A stretch of 64,000 bases of DNA from Epithemia pelagica (taxonomy: Eukaryota > Bacillariophyta > Bacillariophyceae > Surirellales > Surirellaceae), in assembly GCA_946965045.2 (NCBI GenBank), contig OX337237.1, positions 1,736,001 to 1,800,000 on the forward strand, in the 5' to 3' direction. Positions 10,907 to 21,600 of the stretch are shown piece after piece. The notes below the pieces were generated by a model, which saw only the letters and a program-made list of their open reading frames with translations, was not told the origin of the DNA and did not search any database. Position 1 is the first letter of the stretch. Each line of letters opens with the position of its first letter. Position numbers and translations under genes: made by a program.

Positions 10907-11503
10907 ATTTCAGATTGGTAGTTCTTGCTGGTGACTTAGTCCTTCGATCAAGTTTGTTACGAAACGCCTCTAGAAGCGAAACATTAAACGGAACAACGTG
11001 GTAATTTCCCCTCCCGCAATACAATGGATTGGCCCACAGTCCGCGCATTCCCAGCATGCCTTGATCTGGGGAGCTAAACATTATTCTGTCTGTTTCATTG
11101 GCTATTCTGTAGCAAAACAAGCCACAACCTTTTTGTCGTCTGTGTTCTTGTTCGACAAGAAGTGCTCACTAAGAGTAGGTAACCTTAGCTGTCTGATTCA
11201 AGGGATAGCAGTTTTGATGCGTACGTGAACCCTGACAAACACCACTCTTAAGCGGCTATTCTGTATCCAGAAGGTAGATTTTACGTTGTTCTTTCCGTAT
11301 CTATCGCTGGGGAGTGAAGTATGGTGCAGCGGCAAGAGTGACCAATCACGCCATCACGACAAAGGACAGCAGCAGCTCTGATCTGAGATCCTCGAAGTCA
11401 AGGAACTATATCTAGAGCCGAGGACTTGGAATACCCGAGTTCAAAGGGAAGAGTTCATAAAATTATAACAAGTCAGCGATTCAGGGTGAATTAGCTATCC
11501 AAT
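10907..11503. other. Intergenic region
   Basis: Between the PUB-domain gene and NDUFS4, both on the plus strand. Short open frames are present but without motifs. It presumably contains the terminator of the first and the promoter of the second. Confidence 0.45.
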
Positions 11504-12289
11504 ATGTTGACAAGTCGTATCATGATGAATCGAGGCCTTTTGAGGTCTTCGAACGTTCGCTTGCTAACAACAAACCTTCCGGTGACCGCGAAGACATCAG
11601 TTCATGACGATGGCAACGAAGTCGCTGTTTCCTCTGTCGCCGAGAAATCCAAAAGGATGCGTCAGGATGATGCATTTTTGGTCAAAGGACCCACCGGTGA
11701 AGGAGTCCCTGCCCCGATTCTTCCCGAAGACCCGTCTGAATTGTCATACATGGATCCTGCTGATCTGGAAAACGAAGCGTCAAGATTCAAAATGGATGGG
11801 TCACTGCGAAAGGTAGTAATTCGCCAAGAACCGAAAAGTGCTCGCCAGGCACCGATTGATAATGAGTATTTCTGGCACATCAAATTTGATGAAGATGGTA
11901 GCAGTGCTGAAAATTGGAATAATTCCCTAATGGGCTGGAGGTCAAGTGGGGATCCGTATCAGACCGGTCCTCCTTTGCAGTTTAACAACGCCGCTGAAGC
12001 GGTTTATTTCGCGAAAAAACGTGGTTGGAAATATGTTGTTGAAGAACCGATCATGCGCATTATGGGTGACCTCGAGCAACAGTATCAGGACAATTTCTTG
12101 CCTCAAGCTATTGCTGCTCAAGTGAAAACGGAAGGAATCAATTGTCGTCATTGGGAACGATCTGCGGCTGGATCCTCGCATTACTTCCGGCCCCTCAAGT
12201 ACCATGGAGATGGAACCGTTCGACAGCATGGAGCCAATCGTGAAGGCGAAATTGCTCAAGGTGTGCCGGGATACTACAAGAAGAGGTAA
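11504..12289 (+). CDS. NDUFS4: NADH dehydrogenase (complex I) NDUFS4-like 18-kDa subunit, mitochondrial
   Basis: A single exon encoding 261 residues. The N terminus is a typical mitochondrial presequence, rich in Arg, Ser and Leu and lacking acidic residues (MLTSRIMMNRGLLRSSNVRL). The ETC_C1 NDUFS4 domain occupies about residues 105-185, recognised by WNNSLMGWRSSGDP, LQFNNAAEAVYFAKKRGW and KYVVEEP. In complex I this accessory subunit sits in the matrix arm near the N-module and stabilises it. The protein is longer than animal NDUFS4 (about 175 residues) because of an N-terminal linker and a C-terminal extension of about 75 residues containing CRHWERSAAGSSHYFRPLKYH, which is probably lineage-specific. 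The ATG at 11504 gives the presequence. A further Met three codons inside the presequence is a possible alternative. Confidence 0.93.
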   Translation: MLTSRIMMNRGLLRSSNVRLLTTNLPVTAKTSVHDDGNEVAVSSVAEKSKRMRQDDAFLVKGPTGEGVPAPILPEDPSELSYMDPADLENEASRFKMDGSLRKVVIRQEPKSARQAPIDNEYFWHIKFDEDGSSAENWNNSLMGWRSSGDPYQTGPPLQFNNAAEAVYFAKKRGWKYVVEEPIMRIMGDLEQQYQDNFLPQAIAAQVKTEGINCRHWERSAAGSSHYFRPLKYHGDGTVRQHGANREGEIAQGVPGYYKKR

Positions 12290-12653
12290 TCACATTGATT
12301 GCGTTTCTCCTAAGTTGCTAGCCGACCATCTTTTGTGAATCTTCCAAAGAGTGAATAGTTGGGTAGGAGCTAGGATTACACTAAACATGTCGGATTGAAT
12401 TATTGTTCCCCTTACCTCTAGGTAGACCTCCTTCGTTCTACCGTAGCATAGAGGAGAACGCCGGAGTCTCTTGTTGTTGCTCCTTCTCGCTCTGCCTTCG
12501 GTATCCAATGCCCTTTGAATTATTGTAGTGGAGTCTCCTCAAACGATGGGGAGTTTGGTATTCGAATCGTGCGCCAGCGGTTAAACCCGTCAAGACATTC
12601 GCGGAAATCTTGGTCGTCGCGTTCACTCAACGCACAGAAACGAAGAGGTGACC
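12290..12653. other. Intergenic region upstream of Rab1
   Basis: No gene is supported. It contains the NDUFS4 3' flank and the Rab1 5' flank and leader. Confidence 0.45.
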
Positions 12654-13753
12654 ATGAACCCCGAATAGTAAGTGTTTGAAAGACATACAGATCGGTCTCA
12701 ACCGGTGCATTTGTGAGCTTTGTCGTTGAGATGAGAGGAGTATCTGGCTGGTGCAACATGGCAGTAGGAAATGAGCTTCCTCGTTTCTAGCCGGTCGAAA
12801 TTCCGAAGTCGTTTCGTTTCGATTTCTTTAGTATAGATACATACAGAGTGGGTTGTTCGAGAATGAGAAAAATGATCCGGACTTGTACGCATTGCATGGT
12901 GTATTATCTGGTATAACTTGCAGCATTCATGTTGGTGTTGGTGACAGTGTATAGAAAAGATTTAATGGCCTCTGAATGGATTGTGCTGGTTATCTGCGTA
13001 TTTGCAATGACGCTTTGTGACATCGCCTTCTTCTTGCTGTTGTACTCACACGATTCCATTCTGCTTTAAAACAGCGATTATCTTTTCAAGCTTCTTCTCA
13101 TCGGAGACTCTGGTGTCGGAAAATCATGTTTGCTTCTGCGGTTCGCTGATGATACGTACACCGAGTCATACATCTCCACGATTGGAGTCGACTTTGTAAG
13201 TGTTTCTTTGGATCTTTCGACGACAACCGAGTGGTGGAACTTGTTCTTATGCTATCTCTCCTTTTGTCTTGTGCAGAAAATTCGTACTATTGAATTGGAA
13301 GCGAAGACTATCAAATTGCAGATTTGGGACACCGCTGGCCAAGAACGTTTCCGAACCATTACTTCGTCGTATTACCGCGGTGCCCATGGAATCATTGTTG
13401 TTTATGATGTTACGGACGCCGACTCGTTTAACAATGTGAAACAGTGGCTCCATGAAATTGACCGGTACGCGGCAGAGAATGTCAATAAGCTCTTGGTTGG
13501 AAACAAGAGCGATTTAACTGGCAAGCGTGTTGTCTCGACGGAGCAGGGCAAGGAGTTCGCTGACTCTTTGGGAATTGAATTCTTGGAAACTTCTGCCAAG
13601 ACGTCTTCCAATGTCGAGCAAGCCTTCCTTACCATGGCCTCTCAAATCAAGGCCCGAATGAAGACCCAGCCTGCTGCCGCTGGAGCACAAGCCGGAAAGG
13701 GCGGTGTGTCATTGCGTTCGCAACAAGTGAAGCAAAACAACGGCTGCTGCTAA
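12654..13753 (+). CDS. RAB1: Rab1/Ypt1 small GTPase, three exons, 203 aa
   Basis: Exons are 12654-12667 (14 nt, MNPEY), 13075-13195 and 13277-13753. The 407-nt first intron starts GTAAGTG and ends AACAG; the 81-nt second is GTAAGTG...GTGCAG. The spliced protein begins [20 protein letters not shown], the classic Rab1 start. It has GDSGVGKS (P-loop), TIGVDF (switch I), WDTAGQERF (switch II), NKSD and ETSAK (guanine recognition) and a C-terminal CC for geranylgeranylation. Rab1 acts in ER-to-Golgi transport. At 203 residues it matches the family length (about 205). A frame starting at 13130 misses the P-loop and reads through the second intron, so it is not the gene model. The gene is convergent with Ran. 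Confidence 0.95.
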
Positions 13754-14209
13754 GCGTTTCTAGTACATGTGGATTGGATGATCTTTGGGTGGATGGACAA
13801 TGTAGACCCGTTACACGGCTAAATGATATGACACTCTCGGCCGTGGTGTTTTAGACACAAATGTTTTAATTTCAATTCCGTAGTTCCTCTATGACTCTGT
13901 TTATCAAACTAGCGCAGCAATGTTCGATGGCGTGATGCGTGATATCCAATGAAGATTAAAGAAATCTAAAACGCAAAAAACACAGTCGTCTACAGAATAC
14001 CAAGGTGTCCGCAACAACTCGAGTGAACTTAGTAAAGGAGGGAAACTTCCCTTTTTCAACTTGGTGAAGTATCGATTAGTCCTATCCCAATGCTGTAATT
14101 TCGTAGTTCTCTAATAATGAGCTACATAGTATGAGCTGAATCGAAGAGGTGATCGCGGGATTGCCACATCTTGACAAGATACTGCTTGGGAACACGGCAC
14201 GACAATTTT
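13754..14209. other. Convergent 3' intergenic region between Rab1 and Ran
   Basis: Shared 3' flank of two converging genes. It is AT-rich with several AATAAA-like and TTTTAATTT stretches, and no coding frame is supported. Confidence 0.5.
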
Positions 14210-15164
14210 CTACAAATCTTCGTCGTCATCGTCTGGCAGTGGCTGCGCTGCAGCATTTGCGAGGTCTTGTTCGTACTGCTGTTTCTGAGCAGCATCCAAT
14301 GAGGCCTCCGGAGGACGAAGGGCGGGAGCTTCAACAAAGTGAAGGTTGTTGTCGCCGGCCAACTTGCGTGCCAACCACAAAAAGGGCTTTTCGAAGTTGT
14401 AGTTCGATTTGGCAGAAATATCATAGTACTGCAAATTCTTCTTGCGATGAAAGGTGATTTGCTTGGCCTTTACCTTTCGGTCTTTGATTTCAACTTTGTT
14501 GCCACAAAGTACTATAGGGATATTCTCACAGACACGGGTTAAGTCCCGATGCCAGTTTGGTACATTTTTGTAAGTGATGCGGCTTGTCACATCGAACATG
14601 ATGATCGCGCATTGGCCCTGAATATAGTATCCGTCACGAAGACCCCCAAATTTCTCTTGTCCTGCTGTGTCCCAGACATTGAACTTGATGGGACCACGAT
14701 TGGTGTAAAAAATCAGAGGATGTACCTCCACACCCAATGTAGCTACGTATTTCTTTTCGAATTCACCTGTCAAGTGACGCTTGACAAACGTGGTCTTCCC
14801 AACACCACCTATCATAAAGAATAAATTTCAATGGTGAGAAAGAAAGAAGGATAGGGAAGCATGCAGAAACGTGAGATCGACAAATGATGGACTCAAATGC
14901 ATAGAATTACGGCGGATACTTACCGTCGCCCACCAAAATGAGCTTGAATTCAGGGGTTGCGTTTTGTTGTGCCTGTCCAACAGAATAAGTGAAAATACGT
15001 GAGGATCGCATCGCTTGCCGTGTTGAAGTTTGTGACTGTCCATTGTTCATGTGCACGTCCTAAACTCAAGGGAAGCAATGAAGCGCATCGGACGTCCGAC
15101 GCGGAGACCTTCGCTTCCGTGAAACATCAACCCTCTCCATGGTTAGATCTTATCTACTCACCAT
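14210..15164 (-). CDS. RAN: Ran GTPase, three exons with an ATG-only first coding exon, 216 aa
   Basis: Coding exons on the minus strand are 15164-15162 (the ATG alone), 14972-14924 and 14808-14210. Introns are GTGAGT...GGACAG (189 nt) and GTAAGT...GATAG (115 nt). The spliced protein starts [20 protein letters not shown] and is exactly 216 residues, the usual Ran length. Features are GDGGVGKTT (P-loop), [11 protein letters not shown] (switch I), [18 protein letters not shown] (switch II), [21 protein letters not shown] and the acidic C-terminal DDDDEDL. Lack of a prenylation Cys fits Ran, which is soluble and drives nucleocytoplasmic transport. An unspliced alternative beginning at 15011 ([13 protein letters not shown]) is open but lacks family support. 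The gene is divergent from the pseudouridine synthase gene. Confidence 0.93.
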
Positions 15165-15577
15165 CTCTTTTGTTACGATTGCGATATGATGAAGAAAAGA
15201 GGCGCGTCTCGTTTCTCACTTCGAACTTCGAACGGCAACAAAGACTGAGTGTGAGGCGAATGGCGAACGAACAGCAGCAAGCAATGATCGTTGGTCTCAT
15301 CGGCTGTCGGCGCGCGCCTTCGAAGTGTCTGCTCGCCTGTCCGCGCCTGAACCCGGGACTCACGACTCATCACTCAACCATCAACCACAGACAAAAGTCC
15401 AGAGCAGCACAAGGGGAAACGATCATTGATCATGCTCAGTTGTTCTCTGGGAATGAAGACGTAAATCAGCCTTGGTTCTGCTTCTGTAGCCATAAGGTAG
15501 CTACGGCTGGTGCTGGCTGGTTGGAATCCTCCTGTTCGACTCCCTACTCCTACATCATCGAGTACGGTGGTTGAACC
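15165..15577. promoter_or_regulatory. Divergent intergenic region, Ran / pseudouridine synthase
   Basis: About 410 bp between two divergently transcribed genes, so it must contain both promoters and 5' leaders. I see no TATA box or repeated element that I would defend. The open frame crossing it (14999-15574) has no motif and overlaps the Ran first intron. Confidence 0.4.
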
Positions 15578-17998
15578 ATGCAATTTTGCTGTCATTTACG
15601 GCTGGTTTTCTTCTTTCTTTCCACAATCATGACACCTATGTTTGGGAGACGATACCAGGCATTCTATTTGTCAGCCATCATAGCGGAGCGAAAGACACAA
15701 GGAAATCTAATTGGTCGGACAGGAATGAGAGGTTGGGCATCAATCGCTTCATTTGGTTTCGGTCACCTGGCTCCGCGGCGAAGGTCACCACCGAGCGGCG
15801 GTGCTTTTGCATCGTCGCTTTCAACTCCATTGCATAGTCAACATATGACACCGTCGAGGCAATCTTTTGCGTTGGTATCGCGTCGAACATGTAAATTGTT
15901 CAGCACTAGCAATGTTGAGTCAGACAACAACAATCCAACACAGGAATGGAGAACTCATCTATCATCCTCCTTTGTTTGCCACATTCTTGTTCCGAGTGGT
16001 GATAGTGACGGAGCACCTATCACAGTTGAAGCTACTGTTTCCCAGGCGTTGAAGGAACGAAACAGTGCGAACAAAGATGACGTTGTAGAGTATAAAGCGC
16101 AAGACTTGATTTCGTTGGGGGCGGTTTGGTTCTTGTCTGCCGACGCCCCGCGAGATCCGGCGAAGGGCGTCAAAATAAGACGGTTGTCTTCGGACGAAGC
16201 TACAATGCCGCTTTCGGCGGGAGATTATTTAAGAGTTCACGTGGATCCACGTCGCTTTCCAATGGTTTATCGATACGATTGGAATGCTCGTTACATTGAG
16301 AAGGAACCTCTTCATGAGGGTAACGACACGGATAGTGATATACCGGAGAGTAAACTCACAAAGGAAACTCAGAAAATAGGTATTATCGTCGGCGAAGATC
16401 CAGGCAAGGGATGGTTGGTCATCAACAAACCATCTCATGTACCTGTTCACAAGACTGTGGACAATGGTATCGAAAACGCACAAACTTGCTTATATCAGGC
16501 ACGAACTGCGCAAGATGCGACGCTTAGTAAGGATGTCATCGCTACACTGGGGGAGGATGTGTATGTTCACCCCACCCACCGACTGGACCAGAACACTTCT
16601 GGATTGTTGGTCGTGGCGACTGCTAAAGTGTTTGCTGCGTACTACTCGGCACTGCTTCGGACGAAAACTGAAAAACGACTCGACTCAAAGGGTGGCCACA
16701 TCCATTCTGATTCACCGGGAGACCGTCATGAAGGAATTCACAAGCTGTATAAGTGCCTTGTTTGCTTGTTACCAACAAATTCCACCGATTTGTATGTACA
16801 AGAACAAGAACGACTGGTCGGGAATGAAACAATCATGTCTAATGCCACAACGCCTTGGTCTGTCGTGAAAGCAATGCAGTTTTTGACAGATTCTAGGAAC
16901 AAAGTCATCCGACACTGGTTGGAACCCACCATACGAGCCCCCAAGAGATTCTGGAATAAAGTTCCATGTCCTGACACGAATACGGAGGGTCGAACGAAGA
17001 ACACAGCTTCTTGGCTTGAGTCACTATTGAAGATCACCTACGTCGGCAAACCCTGTGCCTTGGTGGGCAATGCGAAGGGCGAAGACCTAGCTGCCCAGTT
17101 GTGGGGGGATGTCGACAAAAAAGATAACTTTTCTTTTTCGAATGGTGAGACTTCCGTGCATGCCATGCCGGAAGCATGTCAAGCAGTAGTTGAACTGCAT
17201 ATTGAGCTCCTTACAGGAAGAACGCACCAAATCCGTGGTCAACTTTCCGCATTGGGTTTTCCTCTCGTGGGCGATGTCCAGTACGGAGGAGCCGTTGAGC
17301 GGAAAAGGAAAGTGCAAGCAGATGGGAGCGTCAAATCTCCCATCCCATTCCGATTGGCTCTTCAGTGCCACCAGCTCGAATTCTTAGACCCTGACGAGGT
17401 GGAGAATGACGATGGGGAAACTAAGCTGATTCCATCCACACGTTGGAACCGGTTTACACTCAATCATTCGTGGTGGTCCACGTTTCTGCACCAGTATCAA
17501 ACGGATAGCAGTAACCAGGAGTATTTGGACCAGGACGCAACCATGAATTCCGACAATGAGGAGTGGGTCAGTGGTGCGTCCGAAAAAGATACGATAGGCC
17601 AAGAACAGAAGAACAAAAAGAGACTGCGGTCCGAGTATTTGCCAGATCGTGTGCAGCTTTCCCCCGGCAAAAACAAGTATGTTCTCGTCCGAGCATTTGC
17701 GAGCGACGAAGAAGAACAAGAAGAATATTGGTTTGTCAAGTCGGCCACACCCAGAGAATGTGGTGGTCCATATCACGGGAATGTTGCTCAGGATTTGCGT
17801 GAATGGATTGAGGCTGCGGGATACGACGTGGAGGTAACGGGAGGAGGTAGGATTGACTATGATCGTGATCGCAACACGTGCCTTGTTTATGGCTTTAGTT
17901 ATGGATTTGGTAAAGGAAACCATGAATTTGCGGTCAAGATCATTCGAGAGCATACGGGGATTTTGGCATCGTTTGACAACACGGATGGAATCTATTGA
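15578..17998 (+). CDS. RluA-type RNA pseudouridine synthase fused to a phosphohistidine phosphatase (Janus/PHPT1) domain
   Basis: A single-exon 806-residue frame. The first 110 residues are hydrophobic then Arg/Ser-rich (MQFCCHLRLVFFFLS, later RRRSPPSGG), consistent with an organelle-targeting leader. The pseudouridine synthase core carries HRLDQNTSGLLVVA with catalytic Asp at 337, and LLTGRTHQIRGQL (G547-R553). These are the RluA/RluD motifs for converting uridine to pseudouridine in RNA. About 200 residues separate the motifs, far more than in bacterial RluA, so the core carries a large insertion. After a charged linker, residues about 690-806 resemble PHPT1: KYVLVRAFASDEEE, CGGPYHGNVA with candidate catalytic His 733, VTGGGRIDYDRD and LVYGFSYGFGKGNHEF. 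The order and spacing match the Janus fold. Joining an RNA modifier to a protein-histidine phosphatase-like domain is unusual. The frame is uninterrupted. Confidence 0.88.
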   Translation: MQFCCHLRLVFFFLSTIMTPMFGRRYQAFYLSAIIAERKTQGNLIGRTGMRGWASIASFGFGHLAPRRRSPPSGGAFASSLSTPLHSQHMTPSRQSFALVSRRTCKLFSTSNVESDNNNPTQEWRTHLSSSFVCHILVPSGDSDGAPITVEATVSQALKERNSANKDDVVEYKAQDLISLGAVWFLSADAPRDPAKGVKIRRLSSDEATMPLSAGDYLRVHVDPRRFPMVYRYDWNARYIEKEPLHEGNDTDSDIPESKLTKETQKIGIIVGEDPGKGWLVINKPSHVPVHKTVDNGIENAQTCLYQARTAQDATLSKDVIATLGEDVYVHPTHRLDQNTSGLLVVATAKVFAAYYSALLRTKTEKRLDSKGGHIHSDSPGDRHEGIHKLYKCLVCLLPTNSTDLYVQEQERLVGNETIMSNATTPWSVVKAMQFLTDSRNKVIRHWLEPTIRAPKRFWNKVPCPDTNTEGRTKNTASWLESLLKITYVGKPCALVGNAKGEDLAAQLWGDVDKKDNFSFSNGETSVHAMPEACQAVVELHIELLTGRTHQIRGQLSALGFPLVGDVQYGGAVERKRKVQADGSVKSPIPFRLALQCHQLEFLDPDEVENDDGETKLIPSTRWNRFTLNHSWWSTFLHQYQTDSSNQEYLDQDATMNSDNEEWVSGASEKDTIGQEQKNKKRLRSEYLPDRVQLSPGKNKYVLVRAFASDEEEQEEYWFVKSATPRECGGPYHGNVAQDLREWIEAAGYDVEVTGGGRIDYDRDRNTCLVYGFSYGFGKGNHEFAVKIIREHTGILASFDNTDGIY

Positions 17999-18663
17999 GA
18001 GTTACGACAATGGATCTGGACCACGACTCAACACACTGGACAGTGTCGAGACTTGTGGCTCATGAGTATTATCTCCACCAAGAAGCACGAAACGTGATTA
18101 GGCTCAGGAACAGGATCGCGTTTCTTCTGGAGCACGATGAGGAAATACGCCAGGAATCAGGGCTGTGGAGGCTCGTTCTTGATGGAGACCTCGGCTTGGA
18201 ACTGTGCCTCCCCTATTGGCGTGAAACCTTTCAAACATCGACTACTTTTGCTTGGCGTCATTGTTCATGTGTTTGGACAATGGACGAGAACATGCGCAAA
18301 AGGGTATAGTGAGAAAGAGTTGAAGCGGATAGAGGAAAGCTAGCATCGATGTTCAGGTTCTACCTAGTCGGAGTATATTTTTGGACAGCTAGGGCGTGTG
18401 AATTATAGCCCAACCAACTGTGTCCTCATCGCTACATCTGAGTGGTTCCGGACAGCTAGCCGTCAAGGCTCGTGCAATGCGGAATCATAATTTTGACCCT
18501 TGGACTCTTCACAAAGGTATCTTGCTCTATCCGTATTGATTGGTTGTCCTTTCCTTGTTGATCCAATCGCCGTGGGTAAAGATCATCAAGGTAGTTGCAA
18601 GTTCTTATTTTGGAACGACCGCCACAACCATTCCAGAAGATCTATCTACACTCGAGACAGGAA
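17999..18663. other. Intergenic region
   Basis: The 3' flank of the pseudouridine synthase gene and the 5' flank of the secreted repeat protein. Short plus-strand frames exist but are overlapping and motif-free. Confidence 0.45.
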
Positions 18664-21600
18664 ATGGATTCATCCTCCCCCTTGACACGGGATTCCTCTT
18701 CGTCATTGTCCCTGATCGTTGCCTCCCAACCGTGTACCAGGACTGTGTCGTTGTTTGTGCCAGCCATTGTGAGCGCGCTTCTCTTTCTGTATCCCATTGC
18801 AGCGGTGGTCGTTCTGGCCGGCACTAGTGACAGTTTGGAAACTCAAGGGACAAGTCCCGAGACCACCACAACCACAATACTCGCCAGCTCGTCGAATTCC
18901 GTAGTCGCGTCCTCCTCTATCGTTCACGATGACACTTCGTCACCACCGATAGTACCGTCGTATCATCACAAACGAATGCCAACATTGAGAGCCACTCGCA
19001 GACGACAGCCACCTTCCGAGACAGCCCGAGCAGAAGGTACCAAAGTTCCAACCGAGACAACGGGATCCCCATCCTCCAAGGATATCCTTCGTGAAAGGGC
19101 CAAGGCGACCGAGGATCCATGTCCCGAACAGGCAATCGAGCACACGGTACCAGCACAGAATGCCGAGTCCTCCACGGTCCAACAGTCTCGAGACGACCAT
19201 CCTTCTCGGAAACCATCAGTGACTCGTCAATCCATGTATTCTTCACGTCGTCGTACGGGACAAGGCAGTACCGCTCGCTTGCAGACCAACGACAGGGCCA
19301 ACGGGGAGCCGCACTGTCCCGTCGGACAAGTTCCCAGGTGGATGGTGACTACAGGACTCCAAGGCAGCATGATCGAGAGAACCGGGTCGGCGCAGTCCGA
19401 CCTTGGCGACAATGATCAAGGATCCATCAAGACGCTCCACAACGCCCGAAAAGGACAAGAACAGGGAATGACAGAAGAAGGGAATCGACTATCAATAATG
19501 TCTCCTACTGGGGGCAATGACCTTGATGGTATCGGTATCTCTTCACCACAGTTCGATGAAACGAAGAGTCGTCCCTCAGATAGCGACACGACCAGTACCG
19601 TTCCAAACAGTGAGGATGACGTCCAAGGAAATGATCACGTCGATTCGGATCAAACGAGTCCATCACGTATCCACCACGGAGTTGCCGTGGATCGAAGCAA
19701 AGTCATGGATCCTCAAGACATGCCTGACAAGGATGGGGAATCGTATTCTAGCATACCCAGAGCGACCGACCAATTTCCATCTGTGGAACGTGGGCCGCAA
19801 CCGACCAAGACGCCTTCCCTCAATCTAGAAAACGTGCCGCTGGGCCACCCTTCCAATCGTCGAATGCTTCGGTCCCTTGCAATCCACACCAGAGAAGCTA
19901 GTAGTGAAAATGACAGGGAAGGCTCGAAGGATGTTCCATGTTCGGAACGGTCCAACACAATGACGCCTGCATCCAAAATAGATGTCACGCACAAGATGGA
20001 ACTATCGTCCTTTTCAAATGTGCAAGCTGCCAAGGAACAGGAGGCTAGGAAAACTGGGAAACGATCCAAGGATAAAGATGATACAGATGACAATTTCAAT
20101 TCTCGACCCTCGGAAAAGAGCACACTTTCCGACGAGAATCAACACAACCACTCTTCCCAACAATGGTACTGTGTACCAGTCACAGCACCTCCCAAGCAGT
20201 CTTTATCGTGGAGCATTCCTCCGACCGCCAACAAGGAGGACTTACCTAACGTTTCTTGGATGGATCATTCTACCGGTGAGAATGGTGTGGCTCCATCACC
20301 AATAGCTGCCATGGATTCCCATCCTCTCGCATGGACTCTGCAGGAGATTCCTTCCGTTCCTATACCAAAAGTGGTTTCCATTTCAAAAGATCAGCCATCG
20401 ATCAAGGAACCCAAGATGGCATTACCAGCAGCTTCCACCCCAACACCTGCACCGCTTGTCACACCAAGTTCATGGCACGTTCCGAGTGCTGAACCTTCCA
20501 CCCGTCTTCTTCCAACGGCAAAGGTACTTTTGAGTACAAATACTTTTAGTGACACAGCAACCTCAGTGCATTCGGAAACTTCACCAAATGCAGCCACGAA
20601 AGAGCCAATGGTGCAAATCACTCCCAGTCGGGCTCCATCCACAAAGTTCCCAGAGCAGGAAGGTCACACCTCCCCGAGCTTGCAGCCATTGGTGGTATCC
20701 ACAAGCCAAGACATTAAACCGTTGGGTCACAAAGTATGGAACACTGGAAATTCGCGTTCCCCTGTTCCCCATCCAACTGTGGGACACACATCCACGCCAC
20801 GCACGGTCCCGCCTCCAACCATGCCCTACCCGTCTCCGAGACCCCCCATTACTGCACCTCCAACCGGTGTGTACGCGAACGAGCAACCCACTGCCTGGAA
20901 TCGTGCTGATACCGCGGTTCCTTCCCTTCCCAGCGCTTCATTAGAGCGCATCCAAGATGTGGTCGAGATCACCCCGCGGCATCTTGGAGATCTTCCCTCC
21001 TCATCCGACAGTAACCCGGTCACAACGATTAGCCCCACTTCCTTCCCAACTGAAGGTCCTACCGTTCTCCCCACAGAAGGTCCCACTGTGCTCCCTACGG
21101 AAGGTCCCAGTGTACTTCCCGCCGAGGGCCCCACCGTTCTTCCAACAGAAGGTCCCACTGTGCTACCTACGGAAGGTCCCAGTGTACTTCCCACCGAGGG
21201 CCCCACCGTTCTCCCCACAGAAGGTCCATCTGTGCTACCTACGGAAGGTCCCAGTGTACTTCCCACCGAGGGCCCCGCCGTTCTCCCCACAGAAGGTCCA
21301 TCTGTGCTACCTACGGAAGGTCCCAGTGTACTTCCCACCGAGGGCCCCACCGTTCTTCCAACAGAAGGTCCATCTGTGTTACCTACGGAAGGTCCCAGTG
21401 TACTTACCACCGAGGGCCCCACCGTTCTTCCAACAGAAGGTCCATCTGTGTTACCTACGGAAGGTCCCAGTGTACTTACCACCGAGGGCCCCACCGTTCT
21501 CCCCACAGAAGGTCCATCTGTGTTACCTACGGAAGGTCCCAGTGTACTTCCCACCGAGGGCCCCACCGTTCTTCCAACAGAAGGTCCATCTGTGTTACCT

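Noticed and set aside
13130-13276. Rab1 start at a downstream in-frame codon reading through the second intron
   Set aside because: It would delete the P-loop and insert unrelated residues; splicing with a 14-nt first exon gives the canonical Rab1 N terminus.
14924-15011. Unspliced Ran N terminus starting at 15011
   Set aside because: Open but adds an unrelated leader; the ATG|GTGAGT exon gives the family-standard length of 216.
14999-15574. A 191-codon plus-strand frame upstream of the pseudouridine synthase
   Set aside because: No motif, antisense to the Ran leader and first intron, and ends just before the real start; likely chance.
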